Assembly: GCF_030052815.1 (NCBI RefSeq)
Contig: NC_079507.1
Span: 64,869,144 to 64,933,143, forward strand
Reading direction: 5' to 3'
Length of the DNA stretch: 64,000 bases
Source of the DNA: Hevea brasiliensis
Taxonomy: Eukaryota > Streptophyta > Magnoliopsida > Malpighiales > Euphorbiaceae
Under the pieces are notes generated by a model. That model did no database searches. It was not told where the DNA came from and saw nothing but the letters and a program-made list of their open reading frames with translations. Shown in pieces: positions 25,305-37,772 of the stretch; positions within the stretch are counted from its first letter, which is position 1; each line of letters starts with the position of its first letter. Both the position numbers and the translations under genes were made by a program.

Positions 25305-28300
25305 TGTAACACCCATATTTGTGTAGCCTGGTATATTTCACTGTTCCGGTGACCGGTGTCGGTCTGGACAATTAAGGGGATTAGAACCACACTTAAGACA
25401 ACTAGATAAACTATAAGCACAAATAATTATTAATTGCCAATTAGTTAAGTATAAATAAGAAAAACAGAACATAAGAAGTTAAATGAGCCGAGAGTCACAG
25501 CGATGGGTGACCTTCTCGGGAAGGACTGCGAAGTCATTTTAAACTCAAATTTCGAACTGTAAAATGTGACGTTGCGGTCCTTAAGACCATTATAAACACA
25601 ATGGAAAAGAGAAAATCACGAAAAAGAATTGCTAAGTCAGTCAAATAATTAGGTCAGGGAGCCGAAAGAAATAGTGAATTATTTGCAAACCGGGTTGAAC
25701 CGGCGAGAGGCAATTTGGTCAATTGACCCCGAGAGCTGACTCCTGACCTAACTGTCAAATAAAATCGGAGAAAAGAAAATTTCGGAATCGAGAATTAAAT
25801 TAAAGAACTAATAGAAAAAAAAATGAAAAAGTGAAAGAAGATGACATCATGCATGATGCCATAAATCCTATAATTAATAAATTTGATTAAAGTGATTTTT
25901 TGATATTCCATAAGATAAAATACATAAAAAGAAAAGAAAAGAAAAAAAAAATTATTTGGTCTTCTTCTTTATCCCTTGCCGCTCTCACTCTCTCCCTCAC
26001 ATATCCATTGTTAAACCTCCATTAAAGCTTGCACTCAAGCTTAAAACTCTACACTAAACCTTAATAGCTTCCATAAAAACCTCATTAGAGCTTGTTTTAG
26101 TCACTTGAGAAGAAGATTGAAAGAGGAAAGAAATACAAAAGATAGAGATTTGAAGGAATTGAAGTTCTAAGAAAGGTTAATAAGAAAACTTGATAATTTT
26201 AGTTTGATTTTTATATTTTTAGCTTGATTAACTTGCAAATAAACTTAAAATGAAATGAAACAAATTGTTGAGGGACCAAGCTGAATTTCGGCCAGCTTGT
26301 GTATGAGGGTATTGTTGCATAGTTTGATGGATTTGAATGAGTATATGAACTTTAATTAGATAAGTGATTATAGTTAAAAGCATTGAATTAGTTAAATGCA
26401 ACTATTAGTATGAATTAGGGTTTTGGACATTGACAAAAATGTGAGAAACTTGTAAATGATGGCTTTGACCTAATATGAAGTGAGAAATGGTCATTTGTGA
26501 CCTAATGAAGAGTATTAGGAGTGTTTGAATCAAAACCAAATTCGGATTGAGTGTGGAAGTTACCTTTGAGGGACCAAAAATGAAATTTTACAAGTCCAAT
26601 TGGTATGAAACCAATTGGGAATGAAAATAGACACTAAATGACACAATTTTCATTTAGGAAGCATGCCCAAAAAGTGACCAAAACCTAGTGAACAAATTGA
26701 CCAAACTTGAAAAATCACAGTCTGCCTCTGTACAAATTGACCAAATGGCTATAACTCGAGCTAGGCAGGTCTAAATGACCTGAAAATTTACCAGTGGATA
26801 GTTGAGGTATAGACCTAAAACTTTCATGAAGAAACAAACCCAAATTATGCCATTAACCAAGTCATTTGGCCACCCCAAGTTGGTGACCTAAAACTGCCAA
26901 AATCAAAATTGCCTAGAAAATCTGGGTTGAATCCAATCCGGCAGCCATGGTTCAAATGGCTATAACTTGAGTTACAAAACTCTAATTTGAGTGATTCAAA
27001 AAGAAGAATAAACTTAAGACAATAGGGAACATTTTCTGTGAAGAAAGTTTTGCCAAATTTCAACAATAAGGTGACCAATGGAACAGTGCAACCTTAGACA
27101 CCAAAACTGAAAATTTGCAATTTTACCAAAAAGACTTAGAATTTGAATAAACAACCAAAACCAATAAATTTAGTGACCAAAATGTGGTATGTGGGTGAAG
27201 TTAGAATTCCCATACCTATTAAGCTTTAGAAAGTCAACAATTTGGCTTGAATATTATAGTGAATAGTAACCCGAAACACAAAAATTTTAAGAACGTTGAG
27301 TTTAGCTCGCTAGAGCTAGGTAAAAGTGAAGTTAAATTTATTTTTGGATTTATGCTAAGTTATGGTACTGAAATACTATAAAATTATGTGTTTCAGTTGA
27401 AAAGAATACCGGGAAAGAACTCGAGGAACCGAGTCAAGGCCAAGAGGCGACTCACTTGAGGTTTGTGCACAACATCATTATGCTTTAAAATTCATTGATA
27501 AAGTGAATGAAATATGTATTTTACTTTTGCTTTGAATTGTTGAAAGTTTATTGTGACATTATTTATGATGTTTTGATTTTAAACTGTGAAAGTTATTGTG
27601 TATATTTGAAATAGCAATATTTAGCAAATTGTTAAGATAAGTTTTGAAACCACAGTGTCATGACCATATATTTGAACACCTTGCTAGCATGACTAGTGGG
27701 GGTAATTAGTTTCGAATTTTGATTACTTCTTTGGAGAAATGTTGAGGTGTGCCAGTAGAAGAGGATTTGAATGGATATCCATATATTTGAGCTAGCTAGC
27801 CTTGTGATGTGATTTCTCCTTAGCCACTGGCTATTGAGATTATATTTATTTCGAATGGCATGATCTAACTGTAGGTTTTGTGAAATGAGTTTGATACTTC
27901 GAAATGAAATTGTTTGGAATAAAATCTCATAATTCATGTTTTGTGTTTAACTCGCATGCTCAGTTCAATTTTTGAATAAATGTAATTTAAATTCTGCATA
28001 AAGATTATTTTAGTATGTTGTGCACCATTGAGTCCTAGTACTCGTGATAATTTATTATTCTTTGTCATGAGATATAGAGACTAGAGGAGCAGCAGACTGA
28101 GCTGCTGAGGAATGAGGATCTATCAGCTTGAAATTATCAGGTATAATTTATACTCTGACTGTAAATATTTATTTTGATGTATGTTTTGCACATAAATATA
28201 TGGACATATAAAATTAGTCTTGAGCAGCTTGTACAAAGTTTGTATAAAGTTTGTAATAAAATTTAGTTGAATTTCTTTTGATGTAAAATTTTCCAATGGT

Positions 28301-28782
28301 GTATATAAATTATTTTGTCCTTAATGAAATATGAATGGAACTATTTTATTTAATTCAAATGAAACGGATTGCTGGTATTTTGATGATCATTGGATAGTGA
28401 ATTTAAAATTTGAAAGTTGATAAATGTATTGAGAAATTGGTTGAGATTGATTGTGAAATTGAAGTAGTTGTTGAGAAAAATTATTGGAAGTGCTTTTTTT
28501 TAGGTATTTGAAGAACTGTTTTCTCAAAATACAGACGGAAATCTGGCAAAATTTTTATAAAATTTACGGAAAAATAAAATAGACCAAACATATTAACTAG
28601 TTTTAATTTTAATTAAATGTTTTAAATACCTATTAAAAAATGCTCACCACTTAACAAAAGTAAGAAAATTGTTTTAAAATCCCTTGTAAGGTACTTAATT
28701 AGTTATCGGTAGGTGAAGTGCGGTAGTTTATTAGGTATTCTACGAGATCATGTTATGCCTTACAGAGGGGTAAGGTGTGACA
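25305..28782 (+). mobile_element. LTR family B, copy 1: probable solo LTR with perfect target duplication
   Basis: The element begins TGTAACACCC and ends AAGGTGTGACA, flanked by identical TTGTT (25300-25304 and 28783-28787). It is 3478 bp with no coding domain and no internal copy of either end, again consistent with a solo LTR. A promoter-like AT stretch and a CT-rich block around 25920-26010 could be the LTR promoter and RNA start. A second copy in reverse orientation is at 60419-63867. The short frames at 26845-27078 and 27632-27937 are chance. Confidence 0.8.
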
Positions 28783-28787
28783 TTGTT

Positions 28788-30244
28788 AATATTCAAATTA
28801 GAGAAATATATTAAATATTAGTTTTACTTTTTTTATCCGATAATAGGCACATATGAATTAATTAAAAAAACAAATAATATGTTATTTATTAAATTTTAAA
28901 TTTTAAAATTTAATAAATTTTATTAATATTAAAAAATAATTTTATTTTTAATTTGATATTAAATATAATGCTTATTAAACTTTTCTTATTTTTACTCATT
29001 AATTTCAGTAATTTAATTATTTTTTATATAATTATATTTTTAATTATTTATTTTTTAAAATTTCAATGTTCATGTTTGATAATTATTTATCGAATATCAT
29101 TTATTTGTGCTTTTTACAAAAAAATTTAAAAATTTAAAATTATTTAATGCCTATAAATATAAAGATTATTGTTAACTTTTATTCACAATTTTAAATATAT
29201 ATATATATTAATTAACTTATTTATATATTTATATTTAAAATAAAGTTATAATTAGTTAAAATTTTATCATTAATAAGATTTTATAATATAATTATAAAAA
29301 TACATAAAAATTTATATTATTAAAATAAAATAATAAATAATTCTTATAACACTTATGAGTAAAATAACTTATTGATTATTTATTTAGAGAATGAATAGTA
29401 AATCTTAATATAAATTTAAGAATAAATAAATAAATATTTTTCAAAACAAAGGAAACAAAAATCAAGAAAAGTCAACGAAAGCGATCAAAGGAATATCTGA
29501 AAACTGGGAAATCAGAATCAGCTACAAAGCTGCCTCTTATAAAATCTTAAATATGGCCAACAAACAACCACTCAATGTTTAAAACGTGACGTCCATTTAA
29601 GACGATGGGGCCCATATAGAGCGGAGCCATCACGTTCCATTTTTTGAATTCTCTTCATTATTTAATTAATTTATTTAATATTATTTCATTTTGGAGATGG
29701 GCTTTGGCCTGCACAGAATTTTCATCTTCTCAGTCCGGCTGGACTTCTTCGCTTCTACATTCAAAGATTCTCTTTTAAATATTTTAATCTAAAATTAATT
29801 ATAATTGACTATATTATTTTTTTTCCCGTTGAATTTTATTTAAGTCCAATTCTGCATTAAAATTCAGAAAATGAAAATTATTTAATATGACTTGTATGTA
29901 CACTAATTTATCATATTTTTTTTTATTATTTATATTAAATATTAACCAAACAATTTTAATTGGCATTATCTAATTTTATCCTTGATATGCACTTTTTAAA
30001 AGATATAATTATTCTTAATTATATACATTATCAAAATATCAGATTTTTTTAAACCATAGTTATAAATCCTAATTAATAAAATTAAAAGTATTACTAAAAA
30101 TATATATATAAAAAAAGCTTTGTATATTGGTGGATGGTTCAGCTATCTGTCTTCTAACTTACCTTTATTATGGTTTACCATTCTACGCCATTTAATTAAA
30201 TGCTATAATTTAATTAAATGATGGATAAAGCAATTAATAAGAAG

Positions 30245-30287
<43 letters not shown>

Positions 30288-31690
30288 CCAATCAATTGGT
30301 CTAATGTCTCAAATTTGACAGAAATTGAAAACATAAATAAATAAATATTAGCCATTTTACTTAATTTAATTGTTAAATTTATTTAGAAGTGAATTTATAT
30401 ATTTCCATATTATAAGAGTTAGTAGATTTTTTTAACAAATCATAATTTATAAAGTATTAAGCGTTTATTTGATATTATTATTAGAAAGAATATTTTTTCA
30501 AAATATATTAGTTAGAAATATTAAAATATAATTTATAATTATATTTAATAAGTTTCAATGATAAAAATATTAAAAATAATAAAATAGTTATTTTAAATTA
30601 TTTTTTTCACAATATTAAAAATGATTTTTTTAAAAATAATTTTGATTCTTCCATCTCAATACTAAACAAGTATTTAAAAATTAGGATAGGACTTAAAAGA
30701 AAGACAAATAGAGAGAAAAATAAGAGAAAAGAGAACATTAACAATAACTCACAATGACAAGCATGCGGTTGGTTTAAAAAATAGTTTATTTTAACCTAAT
30801 GAAAAAAATAAAACAAGCATTAATTAATTTTCACTTTTTTTAATATTTATAATAATTTCAAGCACACCCTTAATTATCAGCTTTTAACTCCTTAATATTT
30901 CAATGTTAATCATAATTAATAAACTAAAATGTCCTAAGTCATTGTATTAATAGTCCAATTTTAAATATTTATACATTATCTAAACAAACAACCACATAAT
31001 TTATCTATTATCAAATATTTATCTCATAATGAAATAATATCATTATATTAAAAATTAAATCATAAAAATTTTATTATCTTTAAAAATTTCAAAATTTAAG
31101 AAAAAAAAAAAGAACAAGAATCAAGCTACAATATCAGAAAGCTTGCATAAGGCAACAATATTTTCTTTTTAAATTATAAGTTAATTTTAAAATATATTAA
31201 ATATTATATGTCAATTATGGTATTTCTTAAATTTTCAATTTCTGAAGTTTATTTTGATAATTTTGTATTTAAATTGCCATTAATTTAAAATAATTTAAAA
31301 TAATCACATCTCTCAAATTTTATATTGTTAACAAAACAATCCCTCAATTTAAAATTTCTATTAAATAATTATTGATTTCAAAATTAAAAGTATATTTTTT
31401 AAAAAAATTATTATTTTCTTATTAACTATTTAAGTTTTTTATATTTAAATAATTAAGTAATTATATATTTTATTAAGTAATTATATCAATTTTAAAATTT
31501 TACATTAATAGTTATTTGGAAGAACTTTTTTATTAATCAAATAAAATTTAAAAATTAAATTATATTATTTTTAACAAAAAAAATGTAATAAATTTATTTA
31601 TAATTTTTGATATGTATTAGAAATTAACTTGTTATTTATCAGAAATTTTGCTTAGCTTTGCCGTGTTTGGTCAAATCCTAAGAGCTCTCT
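28788..31690. other. AT-rich spacer upstream of the GT14 gene
   Basis: Very AT-rich with no gene. An (AT)n run lies at about 30249-30284. A short patch of ordinary composition at 29570-29760 includes GTGACGTC and CACGTT, motifs that could bind bZIP factors, but it is 3 kb from the next coding start and may be an old insertion. Confidence 0.4.
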
Positions 31691-32927
31691 GTTTCTCTCT
31701 AATATCTCCTGATAAAACGGAAACTCACAAAGCCTTAGTGAGAGAAGAAGAAGAAAAAGCAACAGACACAGATTCTTTACATGAGCCTATACAAACTGAA
31801 CCACTTCACATTTAACACACGTCCTCTTTCTCTCTCTCTCTCTCTCTCTCTCTTCTGCTTTTTCTCTTTCTCTCTCTCTCTCTGCTTTTTTCCCTCTCTG
31901 TCATATCTTATTTTGTCATTTATTAAATCAAAAGTTACAGGTTTCTTGCTTTCTCTTCCATCTCTCTCTAAAGCTTCTCTCTTTCTTTCAACTCCCACAT
32001 AGCTCTTGAAGTTTTATCAAGAAAAACTGCAGGTTTTGTTTCTTGCTCCTTAATTTTGCTCCCAATATGTTCTTGAGAAAGCTGATTTATGTTCGTTTAT
32101 CTCTCTTATATTTGTATTTTCTTTTTTCTTGTTTTGAGCTTTAAGGTTGAGCTCTGCTTTGTGTGGGATTAGATCACTTTTGTTAGTTCTATTGATTCAA
32201 TGATTTAAATCGTAGATGTTTTGATGTGGGTATTATTTCTTGTTGAATGATCTCTGTTTATCTTGTGATGTTGGTATGGTTTTTATTGAAAAAAAAAATT
32301 TTTTTTTTTCTGTTGTGAATCTATTGTGGTTGTGATAGACTATTAGGATTGTATTTACCTATGTTGGGATCTATAATGAATGACAGAAAGATTTCCATTG
32401 TAGAGACCAGTAATTTTTGTCCCTGTCAATGGTTTCCTTTGGAAATTGGACACCTAAGTAGCTCATTGATAATGAAGATGTAACTAATTGTTTTTCTTGA
32501 TTAATTTATTAGTTTTGGTCGATTTTCTTGATGCATATTCTGTCTCTTGTTATTAATATTTTTTTAGCATACAAACATGCTATTTCTCTCTCTCTCTCCT
32601 CCACCCTTTTTATATGATTTCTCGTATAGTATTTTAATTTCATCCTTTGTGTCAGCATTTCGATCACATAAATCAACTAGATGCTCACGCAATCTTCAAT
32701 TTCTTTGTTAGCAGACGCTATGATTTTGATATATTATTTTGTTGTTGGTTGTTGTTGATTCAACAGCTTTAGCTACACTTCAGGTTTTGGAATTTTTCTT
32801 GAGGAAAGTCTCGATTGCAGTATCCACCCATTTGATCTGGGTTATCTGTGTCTACTGAGATGGTGGAGGAATAAACAAATTTGGGATGTGAAGGATCGCT
32901 TATCGGAGCCCATGATAAGGTCTTGCA
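31691..32927 (+). promoter_or_regulatory. 5' leader of the GT14 gene with CT-rich tract and probable leader intron
   Basis: GC content rises at about 31660. A (CT)n tract at 31827-31885 is typical of plant 5' UTRs. A donor-like CTGCAG|GTTTTG near 32031 and acceptor-like CAG sites near 32766-32782 would define a leader intron of roughly 0.75 kb. Predicted only. Confidence 0.4.
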
Positions 32928-35900
32928 ATGGGGTCTCTAAACATGGAGAAGAAATGGGTTTTCCCTCTAGTGATAAGCTCTCTGATATGTGTGTTCCTTT
33001 TAGCAACTTCCTTCAACATGGGTCTTATCTCTTCATTACATACTATCAAACAAATCTTCAACATTTTTCCATCTCGAAACCAATCAATGGAAGGCTATGC
33101 TGAAATGAAGGTTTCACAAACTCCTCCCTCTGAGACTCCTGGAATTCCTCGATTTGCTTATTTGATTTCTGGGTCTAAAGGTGATTTGGAAAAGCTCTGG
33201 AGAACTCTTCACGCACTTTATCATCCGCGGAATCAATATGTAGTTCATTTGGACCTTGAGTCTCCAGCAGAGGAAAGATTGGAGCTTTCTTCGCGAGTGG
33301 AAAAACATCCCCTTTTCTCCAAGGTTGGGAATGTTTACATGATCACCAAAGCTAATATGGTTACATATAGAGGACCCACCATGGTTGCTAATACACTTCA
33401 TGCTTGTGCGATTCTTCTCAAGAGGAGTAAAGATTGGGATTGGTTTATCAATCTCAGTGCTTCTGATTATCCTCTTATAACTCAAGATGGTTGGTCTATG
33501 TCATTTAACTTGTATGCATATTCTTATTCTTCTTCTCTCTATCTCTTTTTGCAATCGTATCATGATTTTTGAGTGATTGCCTTGTAATGTGCAGATCTTC
33601 TTGATACATTTTCAACCATAAACCGAAATCTGAACTTTATTGAGCACACAAGTCAGTTGGGTTGGAAGGAGTGAGTTCTCTCTCTCTCTCTCTCCCTCTC
33701 TCTCTCATTCAGAACCATCTTTAATTAATGTCAAGATGTCTAATTGCATTGTTTAGGGAAAAACGCGCAATGCCTTTGGTTATCGACCCTGGGCTCTACT
33801 CAACAACGAAGACAGATATATACTTGGCCACACCACGCAGAGGTTTGCCAACAGCATTCAAATTATTCACTGGTTAGTATTTATGATTCATCATTTTTCT
33901 TTTCCTTTGATGCTTTCTAATAAGTTTGTCCACTGGGGTTTTGATTCTTAGCAAATACTAAAGAAACCAATTGAAATCTGCTTGCTTTTCATCATATGCT
34001 TAGAAATTTTCATTTTGTAACAGTTCATTACTTGGCCTCTGTTCTTTCTACTGGCAATCGCAAGGTTCAACTAGCAGCTACAATTTTATCTTGCTTTTCG
34101 GATTTTGTTTCAGAAATCTAGAAATTATGTCATAGCTAATTAATCTTTAGTTGTATCAAATAAGGCTGTTTTTCTCCAAGTCCTCAGCAGCAGGGGATGT
34201 GAAGGAAATGGCAGTAGAAAAAGTTTCTAGCAATTGGCTTAGTGACTGTTTGATATTGTAGTGTTAGAGGGCCAAAATTGCTTTTTAGGGAAAAAAAATT
34301 ATCATTTTAGATACAGTTAAAAAAACAGTTTGAAAAAAATATTTTATTATTTTTGTACTTTGATGATTAAAACTTATTAAATTTAATTTTAAATTATTTT
34401 TTAATACCTGTTAACTAGTATATTTAAAAAAGTGATTTTTTTTCAATAACAACTCTAATAGCAATTCCAAATAGGGCTTAAAGTATGCTGTTTTAGGAGT
34501 TTACTTTTTTATAGGGTACATTATTATTTAGTCCCTGTATTTTAATAAAATAAAGTATTTAAAAAACTTACTATTTAGTCCCTATATTTTACTTTTATTA
34601 AACTGTTTATTGCCTTTGTCAATTTTCCTGTTATTAATAGTAGCCACACTACTATTTAGTCTTTTTATTTTAGTGAGACTAATTTATTAGTTTTTATATT
34701 TTGGAAAAACACGTTAGTTATTACCTACAATTTGATTCTATTAACTATTTAGTCCCATAATTATTTTTTATATCTATGCTACCCTAATCCTCTTACCCTT
34801 ATTTTCTCTCTCAATGTTTCTTATTCTGTATGCCCACACACTTCTTCTCCTCATCCTCTATTTGTTTTCATCTATTGATAAAGGGTACAAACTATCTATA
34901 CAAAAAAGTTAATTAGTTATCTTAAATTTATAACCATAGAGAAACACATAAATGATGTACAAAAAATTAGAAATTAAAAAAAAATATGTAAATTCAAATT
35001 TAGTCTCAATATAGTAAAATTTATATTTTTATCAAATAATATATTTTTCAAAATATATATACCAACTAATTAGTTTTAATAAAATAGAGGGGCTAAAATA
35101 GTAGTGTTTTTCAACATGTAGGGATTAACTAATTAGTTTCCTTAAAATAGAGGGACTAAATAATAGTTTGAATAGAATGAATAACGGAAAATTTGACGGA
35201 GGAATTAAATAGTTTAATAAAAGTAAAATACATAAAATAATAGTGTATTTTTTAAAATATAAAGACTAAGTAGTTAATTTCGTTAAAATACATGGACTAA
35301 ATAATAATTGTCCTTTTTAACATGTAGATGTGTCTAGTGAAATTATGATGTTTGGTATTTCAGCTAAGCAGAATAAGTGTTTCGTCAGGCATCAACTGTG
35401 TAGTAGAATTAATGAAATCCAGAACATGGCTGTATTGCAGTTCTTTTTTTCCATGAAGAGCGTTAATCAACATACGTTGTTCTGCAGGTTCAGCATGGAT
35501 GGTTCTTACTCGTTCATTTGTAGAGTACTTAATCTGGGGTTGGGATAATCTACCAAGAATTTTACTCATGTATTACACAAACTTCGTCTCGTCTCCTGAA
35601 GGCTATTTTCACACTGTAATATGCAATGTGCCAGAGTTTGCTCAGACAGCCGTAAATCATGATTTGCACTACATTTCTTGGGACATACCTCCCAAGCAGC
35701 ATCCGCACACCCTTTCCCTTAATGACACGAAGAAAATGATTGACAGTGGTGCTGCCTTTGCTAGAAAATTCAAACGAGACGACCCTGTCTTGGATAAAAT
35801 TGATAAGGATTTACTTGGCCGGAAGGATGGAGGCTTCACTCCCGGTGGGTGGTGCTCTGGTAGTCCCAAATGTTCCAAGGTTGGTGACCCGAATAATATT

Positions 35901-35987
35901 AAACCGGGTCCAGGAGCTGACAGAATTAAACGTCTCATAGCTAGTGTAGCTTTGTTGTCAAAGCTTGAACAAAATCAATGTAAATAG
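32928..35987 (+). CDS. GT14 family glucuronosyltransferase (GlcAT14-like, core-2/I-branching domain)
   Basis: Golgi type II membrane glycosyltransferase. GlcAT14 enzymes add glucuronic acid to arabinogalactan-protein glycans (family knowledge). Four predicted exons: 32928-33489, 33595-33670, 33757-33872 and 35488-35987, all GT-AG with matching phases, giving 417 residues, the usual family length. A short cytoplasmic head (MGSLNMEKK) is followed by one membrane anchor (about 10-32) and a stem. The Core-2/Branch domain includes RFAYLISGSKGDLEKLWRTL, HLDLESP, MVTYRGPTMVANTLHA, WDWFINLSASDYPLITQDDL, VIDPGLY, and in the last exon a Cys-rich end (FTPGGWCSG). Met-6 (MEKKW) is an alternative start. 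Intron 3 is 1.6 kb and holds two fold-back insertions. It is convergent with the SPA gene. Confidence 0.92.
34242..34474. mobile_element. Fold-back (MITE-like) element in GT14 gene intron 3
   Basis: The left end GTGACTGTTTGATATTG and the reverse complement of the right end (CTATTTGGAATTGCTATTAG) form imperfect terminal inverted repeats that both run into TTAGAG. Identical GGCTTA flanks both sides (34236-34241 and 34475-34480). It is 233 bp, non-coding, and probably a hAT-like MITE. Confidence 0.55.
34512..35314. mobile_element. Long-inverted-repeat element in GT14 gene intron 3
   Basis: The left arm reads ...CATTATTATTTAGTCCCTGTATTTTA, and the reverse complement of the right arm reads ...CAATTATTATTTAGTCCATGTATTTTA. 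The arms share many further TTAGTCC..TATTTT blocks, so they pair over more than 200 bases. This suits a Mutator-like or other long-TIR non-autonomous element. Exact borders and target duplication are unclear. Confidence 0.5.
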
Positions 35988-37772
35988 ATTTTCCCCAAAT
36001 TTTCTTGGTTGCAGTTGGAGAAGGACTCAAAAGTTGCCCGCAAGCTGACCACCTTATCGGAAGATTCTTATCTAAGAAAAGGATTTCGATAGCAGAGTTG
36101 CTGCCACAGTTTCATTCTTGTCAAGAACTGAAGGGTCATTACAATTATAAGAAATCCCACTCTTGTTGCAGTGGTCACAATCTAGTATAGCACATTTGCC
36201 TCTGATTTTGTAGGTTCTATTGCACTATTTTCCGTACGTTCCTCTAAATTTTTTTGCTATCATAATAATTAGAAAATTTTTCTTTCCTCTTATGCAGTTA
36301 TGAATGTGCAAATCTTCTGATAATAACTCAACGACAGGATTAATGCAAATGGAATCTGCTTTATTTTGTTCTCTTCACAACATTTGCAGATGGAATTTTG
36401 GATACCCAAAAAGATTAGTATGAATCTCACTGTTGATAATAAAAATAAATTGATCATTAAAAAAAAAAATTGCTCGAGTATTCTTAATATGCATATTTTT
36501 ATTATTTTAAAATTAATAATTTTGATCTTTTTGTTTTCTTTAAATTTTAGATTCTTATTATACTTTGCCGCCTCAAAATTTTATACTTTTGCTTATGGCG
36601 GTGTAGATCTACTTCGACAAATTCAATTATTAGTTTTAATCTCTTAATTTTTATTTATAATATTTTATTTCTTTAATGAGATTTTTATAATATAAAGGGA
36701 AATGACAAGAAGGAAAAAGAATATAAATTACATTTTTTTTCAAATAAAAAGAGAAATACAATTTCTCTCTTAATAGAATTATTTAATTATTATAAGATTT
36801 TTCATTATAATATAATATTACGAATATATAAATAGTTTTAATATAAATAATATTTAATTTTATCAATTTCCCTCCATTTTATTTTAAATTAATAAAAAAA
36901 ATTAAGAAATTTTAATTTCTTTCTATTTTAACTCATTTCTTTAATCTATTTATTATCTAAATAAAAAAAATTTGAAAATCATATTTATTTTCTTTTTTTT
37001 TTTTCATTTTCCTCAAAACAAATAAAAAAAATAAGGGGCTGTTACCAATTTAGTATTGGAGTTTAGAGAACAAAAAAAAATTGTTAAAAAACTATAATTT
37101 TAAATATTAATGAGAGATTATTTATTTATTCGTTTAAATTTTTTTATAATATATCAACTTTAATTTAAATTAATTTTAAATTTCTTATCATTAATATATT
37201 TAAAAGTAATAGAAATACCAAAAAGAACAGTGTTCGCCTTGACTACTAAACTGATAGTGGTGTTTTGGATAAGACAAATGGCCTATCCCTGGATTTCACG
37301 TACAAGCCCTATAAGTTAAAGCTTATAGAGCTTACGAGTGGAAACCAATAATGAATCCAAGAACGGGTTTTCCATGGAACAAGAACAACCAAAGGTGAAT
37401 GAAGAATGCATCTTTAAAGATCAAGATCACTGCACGTTGCAACAAATGAATAACTACAAGCACTGCAAAAATATACATGGAAAAATAATTTTTATGCTTT
37501 TGTTTTCCCTTTTTCCCCTGAATTTTATCTACAGTACACCGGATCTTGAGCAGTATCTCATTGCATTAATCGCATTCTCTATGATCTAATCCTAAAAATT
37601 GTTTTTCTAATTGCAACTATCAAAGTTCCTGTATTATTTACCCTATCTTAGCTTCACAATTTCCTATGGTGCAAGATTATTCTACTGACTTCCAACTGTT
37701 TCTTCCAAACACCATCAGTCTTGTTTCTTTTCAGCAAAAATATAATGCATGGTTTGGGAAGCGCAAACCAAA
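35988..37772. other. Convergent 3' region between GT14 (+) and SPA (-)
   Basis: Holds both 3' UTRs and an AT-rich middle (36200-37200). A short plus-strand frame at 37338-37589 has no recognisable similarity and lies antisense to the presumed SPA 3' UTR, so it is not called. Nothing else is seen. Confidence 0.5.

Noticed and set aside
25305..28782. Family B as a complete coding retrotransposon
   Set aside because: No gag, protease, reverse transcriptase or integrase motif on either strand, and no second copy of its termini inside.
31777..32002. Frames rich in Ser-Leu or Arg-Glu on the two strands
   Set aside because: They are translations of the CT-rich 5' leader of the GT14 gene.
37338..37589. 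83-codon plus-strand frame
   Set aside because: No recognisable motif, and it is antisense to the expected SPA 3' UTR. Composition does not rise above the surroundings.
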